64,000 nucleotides of DNA. Source: Lentisphaeraceae bacterium. Lineage in GTDB: Bacteria; Verrucomicrobiota; Kiritimatiellia; RFP12; DVOR01. The notes below the pieces were generated by a model. That model made no database searches, was not told where the DNA came from, and saw only the letters and a program-made list of their open reading frames with translations. Position 1 is the stretch's first letter; every line of letters starts with the position of its first letter. Position numbers and translations under genes: made by a program. Of this stretch, positions 34,054-43,319 are shown one piece after another. The stretch is taken from contig SFJE01000003.1 of NCBI GenBank assembly GCA_004555175.1, forward strand, positions 81,380-145,379. The letters are read 5' to 3'.

Positions 34054-35655
34054 TTACGCTCGAGCCGCGCGGTAGCGGGCGATGAGGGCGTTGGTGGAAG
34101 AGTCGTGAGCCAGGGGCAGGGCGGGGTCGGCGAGTTCCTTGAGAATCTTGCCGGCGAGGACCTTGCCGAGCTCAACGCCCCACTGGTCGAAGGAGAAGAT
34201 GTTCCAGATGATACCCTGGGTGAAGACCTTGTGCTCGTAGAGGGCGATGAGGGCGCCGAAGGTCTTGGGGGTGAGTTCATCGGCCAAGAGGGTGTTGGTG
34301 GGGTGGTTACCCTCGAAGGTCTTGAAGGGAACAAGGTTCTCGGGGACGCCCTCAGCGCGGCACTGGTCGGCGGTCTTACCGAAGGCGAGGGCCTCGGTCT
34401 GGGCGAAGAAGTTGGCCATCAGCTTGTCGTGGTGGTCGCCGAGCGGGTTGTGGCTCTTGCAGAAGCCGATGAAGTCGGCCGGGATGAGGCGGGTGCCCTG
34501 GTGGATCAGCTGATAGAAGGCGTGCTGACCATTGGTGCCAGGTTCGCCCCAGACGATGGGGCCGGTCATATAGTCCACCGGCTTGCCGTCGCGGTCGACC
34601 GACTTGCCGTTGCTCTCCATATCCAGCTGCTGGAGATAGGCGGGGAAGCGGGCGAGGTACTGATCGTAGGGGAGGACCGCGTAGGAGTCGGCACCGTAGC
34701 CATTGGAGTAGAGGATGCCGATGAGGGCGAGAAGGACCGGCATGTTGCGCCCGAGCGAGGCGGTGCGGAAATGCTTATCCATCGCCTCATAACCGGCGAG
34801 GAGGCGGCGGTAGTTCTGCTCGCCAATGGCAATCATCAGCGAGAGGCCGATGGCCGAGGGGAGCGAGTAGCGGCCGCCGACCCAATCCCAGAAGCCGAAC
34901 ATGTTGGCAGTGTCGATGCCGAACTCGGCGACCTTCGCGGCGTTGGTGCTCACGGCCACGAAGTGCTTGCTCACGGCCGCTTCACCAAGTTGATCCACCA
35001 GCCAGGCGCGCGCGGTGTGGGCGTTGGTCATCGTCTCGAGGGTGGTAAAGGTCTTGGAGGCCACGATGAAGAGCGTCTGATCGGCCTTGACCTGCAGGAG
35101 CGTCTCGGCCATGTGCGTGGCATCGATGTTAGAGACGAAGAAGCACTGAATGTTACGCTTCGAATAGGGCAGCAGCGCCTGATAGGCCATCGCCGGACCC
35201 AGATCCGAGCCGCCAATGCCGATATTGACAATGTACTTGATGCGCTTGCCGGTGGCGCCCTTCCACGCGCCCGAGCGAATGAGCTTGGAGAACTCGGCCA
35301 TCTTCGTGAGGACGGCGTGCACATCGCCATAGACATCCTGCCCATCGACCGTCAGCCCCGAGGTCTTCGAGGAGCGCAAGGCCGTGTGGAGCACCGCGCG
35401 GTTCTCGGTCTTATTGATATGCTCACCCATGAACATCTTCTCAATCTCGGCCTTGAGGTTCGCCTTCTCGGCCAACTTGATCAGCAGCTTCAGCGTCGGC
35501 GCGTCCACCAGATTCTTGGAGTAGTCCAAGGTCCAGCCCGCGGCCGTAACCGTCATCTTCTGCGCGCGCTCAGGGTCGGCGGCAAAGAGCTCCTTGAGCG
35601 TCAGCTCCTGGCTCTCGATTTGACCTTCCAACTTCTCGGCGATGTCCGTATCCAT
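34054..35655 (-). CDS. pgi: Glucose-6-phosphate isomerase
   Basis: 533 residues of the long (E. coli-type) PGI family. It interconverts glucose-6-phosphate and fructose-6-phosphate in glycolysis. Seen: GEHINKTENRAVLHTALR; the phosphate-binding YIVNIGIGGSDLGP; SKTFTTLETMTNAHTAR; signature DWVGGRYSLPSAIGLSL; GEPGTNGQHAFYQLIHQGT; and FDQWGVELGKVLA near the C-terminus. ATG 35655 is preceded by AGGAG at 7 bases. It follows ribE by 15 bases and is probably cotranscribed with it. Confidence 0.97.
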   Translation of the reverse strand: MDTDIAEKLEGQIESQELTLKELFAADPERAQKMTVTAAGWTLDYSKNLVDAPTLKLLIKLAEKANLKAEIEKMFMGEHINKTENRAVLHTALRSSKTSGLTVDGQDVYGDVHAVLTKMAEFSKLIRSGAWKGATGKRIKYIVNIGIGGSDLGPAMAYQALLPYSKRNIQCFFVSNIDATHMAETLLQVKADQTLFIVASKTFTTLETMTNAHTARAWLVDQLGEAAVSKHFVAVSTNAAKVAEFGIDTANMFGFWDWVGGRYSLPSAIGLSLMIAIGEQNYRRLLAGYEAMDKHFRTASLGRNMPVLLALIGILYSNGYGADSYAVLPYDQYLARFPAYLQQLDMESNGKSVDRDGKPVDYMTGPIVWGEPGTNGQHAFYQLIHQGTRLIPADFIGFCKSHNPLGDHHDKLMANFFAQTEALAFGKTADQCRAEGVPENLVPFKTFEGNHPTNTLLADELTPKTFGALIALYEHKVFTQGIIWNIFSFDQWGVELGKVLAGKILKELADPALPLAHDSSTNALIARYRAARA

Positions 35656-35670
35656 CTCGTGACTCCTGTC

Positions 35671-36309
35671 TTAGTCCGCAAACCCTGCGGCGAGGATCTG
35701 TTGTAATGTCTCGTCATCCGCCTGACCCAATGCCCGGCGAACATACGCACCAATTAAATCCGCTTCCAAGTTCACCCGCGCCCCGCGCCCCAAACGCCCC
35801 AATGTCGTCTCCCGCCGCGTCGTGGGAATCAGCGCCACCTCAAACCAACTGCCCCCCACCGCCGTCACCGTCAGGCTCACCCCCGAAATCGTCACCGACC
35901 CCTTCCGCACCACCCCCCGCGCAAAACGCCCCGAACACCCCACCCGCACCACGCAATCTTCCCCCGCCGCGCGCACCGCCAGCACCTCCCCCGCCTCATC
36001 CACATGCCCCGAGACCAAATGCCCCCCCAGCCGGTCGCCAAACCGCAACGCACGCTCCAGATTAACCCCCTCCCCCGCCTTCACCCCCCCGAACATCGTG
36101 CAACGCAACGTCTCGCCCAGCACATCCGCGGCAAACCCCCACGCCCCCGCCGCGCACACCGTCAAACACGCCCCATTCACCGCCACGCTCTCCCCGAGCA
36201 CCCACGGCTCCTCCGCCCCCAACCCCGTCCCAACCCGCAAACGAACCCCCGTGCCCCGCGGCTCAACCGCCTGCACCTCGCCTATCGCCTGCACCAATCC
36301 GGTAAACAT
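35671..36309 (-). CDS. ribE: Riboflavin synthase, alpha chain
   Basis: 212 residues beginning MFTGLVQAIGEV, the invariant N-terminus of the family. The two homologous lumazine-binding barrels are visible: the first with GESVAVNGACLTV and LGGHLVSGHVDEAGEV, the second with RKGSVTISGVSLTV and NLEADLIGAYV. It dismutates two 6,7-dimethyl-8-ribityllumazine molecules into riboflavin. A longer frame upstream is spacer DNA. A -10 box TAGAAT ends 7 bases before the ATG, with TTGCGT 18 bases further up, so the mRNA is probably leaderless. It is first in an operon with pgi. Confidence 0.96.
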   Translation of the reverse strand: MFTGLVQAIGEVQAVEPRGTGVRLRVGTGLGAEEPWVLGESVAVNGACLTVCAAGAWGFAADVLGETLRCTMFGGVKAGEGVNLERALRFGDRLGGHLVSGHVDEAGEVLAVRAAGEDCVVRVGCSGRFARGVVRKGSVTISGVSLTVTAVGGSWFEVALIPTTRRETTLGRLGRGARVNLEADLIGAYVRRALGQADDETLQQILAAGFAD

Positions 36310-36316
36310 GCCGCCT

Positions 36317-36346
36317 ATTCTACCCCATTTCCGCCCCCACACGCAA
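36317..36346 (-). promoter_or_regulatory. Promoter of ribE-pgi, leaderless
   Basis: Minus strand TTGCGT, 18-base spacer, TAGAAT, then AGGCGGC and ATG. The predicted transcription start lies at the start codon. Confidence 0.6.
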
Positions 36347-36485
36347 ACCGCGCAAGGTGCTCGATTCGCCCGCGTGAGGTGCGGGCTGCGCCCGCGAGAG
36401 GGGCGGTAAGCGTGGTGCAGTAGCCTGCTCCGCCAGGCCACGCGGCGTGTGGCGCGGGGCTGCACTGGCGGCACGGCAGGCCGAG

Positions 36486-36573
36486 GCGCGCTAGGCCGGA
36501 TCATCCGGAAATTCCGGAGGCGGCCCGCCAATGGGGGCAGGGGGCAAGCCCCCCCCCCGCGTGAGCGCGCGAC
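36486..36573 (+). repeat. TCCGGA element, copy 1, in a repeat-rich spacer
   Basis: GCTAGGCCGGATCATCCGGA with two TCCGGA units, then GGCGGCCCGCCAATGGGGGC and a GGGGGCAAG-CCCCCC hairpin. Homologues lie at 39671, 39955 and 63553. The whole spacer 36347-36890 holds this element, two copies of GGCCTGCTCCGCCAGGCCAC (about 36420 and 36640) and the GCGGCAAATATGCCGC palindrome near 36740. No gene is supported in it. Confidence 0.75.
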
Positions 36574-36890
36574 CGCGAAGGCCGAGCGAAGCGAGGCACC
36601 CGGCGGCTACGCGCGGGGGGCGGTAAGCGTGGTGCAGTGGCCTGCTCCGCCAGGCCACGCGGGGTGTGGCGCGGGGTGTGGGGCGGGGCACTGGCGGCGC
36701 AGCAGGATGCGCGGCAGAAAGCCCTCCCCGCGCGGCAAATATGCCGCGCCACAGAACCGCCAGACCACCGCCCCTCCCCGCGCTCCGTTCACCGCGCACC
36801 GCTCACCATTCTCCACCCGCTCTTCACGCCCCCAAAATCCGCTCCAGCCCTTCTCCCGACTGCCCTTCCACCCCCACCACCCCCCGTCCA

Positions 36891-37545
36891 TTTAAACGTC
36901 CCTTTATTTGCTGCAGTCGAAAGCGACATCGTCGGATATGTTAAGCCCGAGAAGAATGGCTCGCTCGTGATGATGGGCGTTCCTTTCTGCGCGTTGACGC
37001 AGAATGGGCAGAGTGTTGCGATTAACGACCTTCTGCGCGGAGATTTCGCGGCGGGCGATACCATTCAGTATTGGAGCGGAACGCAGTATGAGGGCTTGAC
37101 TTATCGCGCCTCTTCCACGCTGAATGGCGTGGCGATGGGCCCGGCGTGGTGCGAGGGGCGTAGTACCTATAGCACCAAAACCCTCGCTCCCGGTGACGCA
37201 TTTTGGATTGACACCGAAGCCGAGGTAATTCTCGTGGGTCAGGTCGCCGATGAGAGCACCGTTTCCTTCGGCGAACAGCGCCTGAAGATGATTGCCAATC
37301 CGCGTCCGACGGATGTGGCGATTAATGACATCACCTTCACTGGGTTGACGGCTGGCGACACCATCCAGATTTACACCTCCACTGGCTATGTCGGCCTTAC
37401 CTACCGTGCTTCTTCTACGCTGAACGGCGTTGCGATGGGCCCGGCTTGGTGCGAGGGGCGTAGCACTTATAGCACCAAGACCATCCCTGCCGGAACGGGC
37501 TTTTGGATCGATGCCAAGGAAAGCGCCACGGCAACCTTTAACTAA
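36891..37545 (+). pseudogene. 5'-truncated secreted two-module protein (SDIVGY family)
   Basis: The coding frame matches the intact gene at 38783-39517 from LNVPLFAAVESDIVGY onward, but the start codon and signal peptide are missing. The sequence upstream is Pro-rich spacer with no plausible start. The body has two modules of about 100 residues. Each holds a GLTYRASSTLNGVAMGPAWC-type segment followed by EGRSTYSTKT and a GxGFWID end. At DNA level the two internal segments differ mostly at synonymous sites, so the body evolved under protein selection. Either the gene was recently broken, or it uses an unseen start or a recombined 5' end. A PEP-CTERM gene follows 19 bases later. Confidence 0.6.
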
Positions 37546-37564
37546 TTTGCACAAAGGATAAACA

Positions 37565-38131
37565 ATGAAAAAGAAACTCCTCCTCATTGCGGCCTTGGTT
37601 GCGAGCGTCTGCTTGCAGGCAGCCTCCATTCAGTGGGAAACTGACCCCGATATGTCCAATCTTGTTGGGCCTTCTGGGAGCGCTCTCGGTGCCGGCAAAA
37701 TTGCTTATTTGCTTTACGGTTCGAGCACCGGCGTGGCCGCCTCGATCCAAGATGCCACCTTCACCACTAACTACGGTGGAGCAACCTTTGTGGCTTCGGC
37801 CCTCTCCAATGCCGATGGCTACTACGATACTGCCACCAATAACAAATATGTTGCCTCTGGGATTACCGCAACGGGCTCTTTGGATTTCTTCTTGGTGCTG
37901 TTCGATGCGGCTACTGTTGACGACGCGAGCAACTTCCAGATTTCTAGCGCGCTGACCAAGGCTCCGTATGATGAGACGGATCCGACCTCCGCTCCGACAA
38001 GTATCACCTTCGGCGATGGACAGATTACAGGCACTTGGACTCAGATTACTACCGATGTCCCTGAGCCGACGGTGCTCGCGCTGTTGGCATTGGGGGTGGC
38101 TGGCTTGGCGCTGAAGCGCAAGCACTTTTAA
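37565..38131 (+). CDS. PEP-CTERM sorting-domain protein
   Basis: 188 residues. Signal peptide MKKKLLLIAALVASVCLQAA, a beta-rich middle with few distinctive features (TATGSLDFFLVLFDAA), and a classical PEP-CTERM tail: VPEPTVLALLALGVAGLALK followed by basic residues. The tail is expected to be cut by an exosortase so the protein is delivered to the surface or matrix; no exosortase is in the window. AAAGGA lies 8 bases before the ATG. It pairs with the truncated gene just upstream, mirroring the minus-strand pair at 38204-39517. Confidence 0.88.
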   Translation: MKKKLLLIAALVASVCLQAASIQWETDPDMSNLVGPSGSALGAGKIAYLLYGSSTGVAASIQDATFTTNYGGATFVASALSNADGYYDTATNNKYVASGITATGSLDFFLVLFDAATVDDASNFQISSALTKAPYDETDPTSAPTSITFGDGQITGTWTQITTDVPEPTVLALLALGVAGLALKRKHF

Positions 38132-38150
38132 TTGGATCGCCCAAGAAAAG

Positions 38151-38185
38151 AAGACGGCGCGCAAGAGACCTTGCGCGCCGTTCGC
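38151..38185. terminator. Bidirectional hairpin between convergent PEP-CTERM genes
   Basis: ACGGCGCGCAAG-AGAC-CTTGCGCGCCGT. On the minus strand the stem is followed by CTTCTTTTCTT, so it most likely terminates the minus-strand operon; the plus-strand side has few Ts. Confidence 0.65.
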
Positions 38186-38203
38186 ATTGTAAGCTCGAGA
38201 GCG

Positions 38204-38752
38204 TTAAGCAACCTTCCGCTTCAACGCCAACCCGGCAACACCGAGCGCAAGCAACGCCAACACCGTCGGCTCAGGAACACTCGGATCGGGCGTAGAGCCG
38301 CCACCAACGGTGCCCGTTAACCAGTCACTCTCGCCATTTTCGCCGAATGCAATCGTCCACGGAGTGTCTGCACCCGTCAAAGTCGGAGTCTGAGAGGCGA
38401 GGGAAAGCGCAAACGATTGACCATCATCGGAGACGGCAATCACAAAGTAGCAGTAAGTATTTGTTGTTACCGTGCCACCAGAAATACTATCAGCAACCAA
38501 GACGCCACCATCATTCACGATAGTACCTGCAACGCCCTGTTGCGAATAGGTGCTTGAAGCAGACGGAACGAGTCCATTGCTTTGGATGTATGTAGCCAAC
38601 GAATCGGTAGAATAGGTATTGGTTCCCGTGCAAACGAGATAGGCGGTCCCATTTTCAAACCCAGAAGTGAAATTCCCCGCGCTCCATGTACACACGCCAC
38701 AATAGGCTAACGAGGTCATAAAGAGAACCAACAAGAAAGAGAGCTTTTTCAT
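38204..38752 (-). CDS. PEP-CTERM sorting-domain protein
   Basis: 182 residues. Signal peptide MKKLSFLLVLFMTSLAYCG, a short beta-rich domain (CTWSAGNFTSGFENGTAYLV; TNTYCYFVIAVSDDGQSFAL), a Gly/Pro linker (GGGSTPDPS) and the tail PEPTVLALLALGVAGLA with KRKVA. The sorting tail is almost the same as in the convergent gene at 37565-38131, while the mature parts share only general character. It is second in an operon behind the intact two-module gene, 30 bases away. Confidence 0.88.
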   Translation of the reverse strand: MKKLSFLLVLFMTSLAYCGVCTWSAGNFTSGFENGTAYLVCTGTNTYSTDSLATYIQSNGLVPSASSTYSQQGVAGTIVNDGGVLVADSISGGTVTTNTYCYFVIAVSDDGQSFALSLASQTPTLTGADTPWTIAFGENGESDWLTGTVGGGSTPDPSVPEPTVLALLALGVAGLALKRKVA

Positions 38753-38782
38753 AATACGTATTTCCTTCTTTAATAAATGCGA

Positions 38783-39517
38783 TTAGTTAGCAGAAAACCC
38801 GACGGTTGCTTTGCCAGGTGTTGCTTTGTTGACAAAGAATGCTGCACCAGGGTCAACATCAACATCAACAGGCGTTGAACCGAAAGTCTTACACCATCCC
38901 GCAGTCTTTTCGCCGGACAAGCCTGTCTTGTACTTATAAACGGTGTAGAGCCCTGTCGTAGGATTGTAGATTTGCAAAATGTCATTTGCACTAACACCAA
39001 CCCAGTTCAAGTCATTCAGCTTCGTCTTCTGGAGTGTAGGCGAAACGAGTAGATTCCATACGCTCGTGGTTTCATCTCCAAATTCATACTGCGCAGACAA
39101 ATTTACCCTACCCGCAACCACGACATCGGAGGTCGTCAACTTATTAATAAAAACGGCTTCTCCCGGTTGGAGCGTAATATCCTGCAAGGACGAACCAAAT
39201 GTCTTGCACCAACCGGCGGTCTGCTCGCCAGACAGGCCGTCCTTAAACTTATAAACGCTATAACGGCCTTCCGCTGGAGAATAAACCTGAAGAATATCAC
39301 CTGCAGAAAAGCCTGTCACAAGGTCTTTATTAATCTTGATTGCTTCTCCCTTAGTCAAACTCTCAAAGGGGGTACCAATCATGTACCATTTTCCGGCTTC
39401 CAGGGTGATGGTGGTGTACCCGACAATGTCGCTTTCGACTGCGGCAAATAAAGGGACGTTTAAAAACAGCAACCCTGTCAGCAGAGCTGCGCACTGAAAA
39501 ATGCTTTTGGCCTTCAT
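38783..39517 (-). CDS. Secreted two-module protein (SDIVGY family)
   Basis: 244 residues with a signal peptide (MKAKSIFQCAALLTGLLFLN, cleavage near PLFAA). The mature protein begins VESDIVGYTTITLEAGKWYM. It contains two modules, each with a GLSGE(Q/K)TAGWCKTFGS segment and a PGEAVFIN or PGAAFFVN end, and each with a DILQVY/DILQIY strand. I do not know a named family; the same architecture is seen in the truncated gene at 36891-37545. GAAAGGACAG precedes the ATG. It leads an operon with the PEP-CTERM gene at 38204, so it may be a surface component co-delivered with it. Confidence 0.82.
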   Translation of the reverse strand: MKAKSIFQCAALLTGLLFLNVPLFAAVESDIVGYTTITLEAGKWYMIGTPFESLTKGEAIKINKDLVTGFSAGDILQVYSPAEGRYSVYKFKDGLSGEQTAGWCKTFGSSLQDITLQPGEAVFINKLTTSDVVVAGRVNLSAQYEFGDETTSVWNLLVSPTLQKTKLNDLNWVGVSANDILQIYNPTTGLYTVYKYKTGLSGEKTAGWCKTFGSTPVDVDVDPGAAFFVNKATPGKATVGFSAN

Positions 39518-39621
39518 GGTCTCTGTCCTTTCTAACGTCCCTTGAAGCCAGTGAAATCAGGCCCTCGGGGCGGATTAAACGCGTCTTCGCGGTCCCCACT
39601 TGGGGCACGAAAGACACCATC

Positions 39622-39650
39622 ATAGTAGCAGGCGCGGGAGGCAAATGCAA
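39622..39650 (-). promoter_or_regulatory. Promoter of the two-module/PEP-CTERM operon
   Basis: Minus strand TTGCAT, 17-base spacer, TACTAT with a TGC extension. The leader is about 95 bases and contains GTGCCCCAAGTGGGGAC, which may fold. Confidence 0.65.
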
Positions 39651-39670
39651 GCGAAAAGTTTAGTGAAGTG

Positions 39671-39743
39671 CTGGGCCGGATAATCCGGATCATCCGGATA
39701 ATCCGGAAATTCCGGAGGCGGCCCGCCAATGGGGCAGGGGCGG
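39671..39743 (+). repeat. TCCGGA element, copy 2
   Basis: CTGGGCCGGATAATCCGGAT followed by three more TCCGGA units (four in all), then GGCGGCCCGCCAATGGGGCA. It lies just upstream of the promoter of the minus-strand operon. Confidence 0.75.
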
Positions 39744-39759
39744 CTCCCACTTGCGCCCG

Positions 39760-39948
39760 TCCGCGCTGGGTTAACTCGCTTCCCGAGCGACTTGAATAAA
39801 TAAGGCCCCGCCTTGTTGCCAATAAGACGGGGTCTTGTTGCGAATAAGACGGGGCCTTATTACCAATAAGACGGGGTCTTATTACCAATAAGACGGGGCC
39901 TTATTAGTTGCGCTCCGCCGAGCTGTTAGTTCTCTCTGCGCCGCGTGA
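39760..39948 (+). repeat. AATAAGACGGGG array element, copy 2 (4 units plus inverted first unit)
   Basis: 189 bp, the same element as at 3535-3701 but with exactly one extra 22-bp unit. The flanks CGCTGGGTTAACTCGCTTCC and TTGCGCTCCGCCGAG are conserved. Some units differ in TCTTGTT versus TCTTATT. Confidence 0.85.
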
Positions 39949-39954
39949 TAATCC

Positions 39955-40068
39955 GCGCTGGGCCGGATGATCCGGAAATTCCGGAGATTCCGGATAATCC
40001 GGAAATTCCGGAGGCGGCCCGCCAATGGGGGCCGGGGGCAAGGCCCCCCGCGTGAGCGCGCGACCGCG
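39955..40068 (+). repeat. TCCGGA element, copy 3
   Basis: CGCTGGGCCGGATGATCCGG with five TCCGGA units, then GGCGGCCCGCCAATGGGGGC and the GGGGGCAAGGCCCCC hairpin. Further micro-hairpins lead up to the ppdK promoter. No gene is supported between 39518 and 40274. Confidence 0.75.
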
Positions 40069-40174
40069 ACGGCCGAGCAAGGTGAGGCACCCTGCCAACA
40101 CGGTAAACGGCCCAAAGGGCCACCGTTCACGCGAGCGCAGCGAGCACTGTACCTCGCGCCGCGAGGCGCGGCGC

Positions 40175-40203
40175 TTGCATTGCGAGCGGGAATATGATAC
40201 CTT
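40175..40203 (+). promoter_or_regulatory. Likely promoter of ppdK
   Basis: TTGCAT, 17-base spacer, TACCTT with a TGA extension. The -10 box is a poor match, but the -35 box and spacing agree with other promoters here. Confidence 0.45.
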
Positions 40204-40274
40204 CGTGCCCTCACAACGCACAGAGGGGGGCGGAACGTCTCCAATTTTGTCAGTTAGAAAGAGAAAGAAAGCAC

Positions 40275-43070
<2,796 letters not shown>

Positions 43071-43087
43071 GCCGCTAACGGATAGCA

Positions 43088-43126
43088 AAAGGCGCGGCCT
43101 CCCACCCGGGAGGCCGCGCTTTTTTG
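43088..43126 (+). terminator. Rho-independent terminator of ppdK
   Basis: GCGCGGCCTCCC-ACC-CGGGAGGCCGCGC followed by TTTTTT, 20 bases after the ppdK stop. The opposite strand has CCTTTTGC after the stem, so it may also stop the convergent giant gene. Confidence 0.88.
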
Positions 43127-43319
43127 CTATTCACTGTTCACCGTGTTGGCATAGCGCCTTCGCGTCGCTCGGCCTTCACCGTGCACGCGCCGCAGGCGCA
43201 CCTCGAGCCCCAAAGGGAAGCTCGCGGGGGTGTTGTCCTGACGGGCCGCGTCCCCGCGGCCCACCTCTCACCTCTCACGCGAGCGCAGCGAGCATTCTCA
43301 CGGCCCAAAGGGCCATCCC
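43127..43319. repeat. Micro-hairpin spacer between convergent genes
   Basis: A string of short palindromes: GCGCC-GCA-GGCGC, GGGCCGCGTCCCCGCGGCCC, GCGAGCGCAGCGAGC and GGCCC-AAA-GGGCC. They are separated by ACCTC or CTCAC runs. No gene or tRNA is seen. Confidence 0.55.

Noticed and set aside
43127..43319. tRNA or small gene between ppdK and the giant gene
   Set aside because: No cloverleaf, T-loop GTTCRA or plausible ORF; the sequence is micro-hairpins only.
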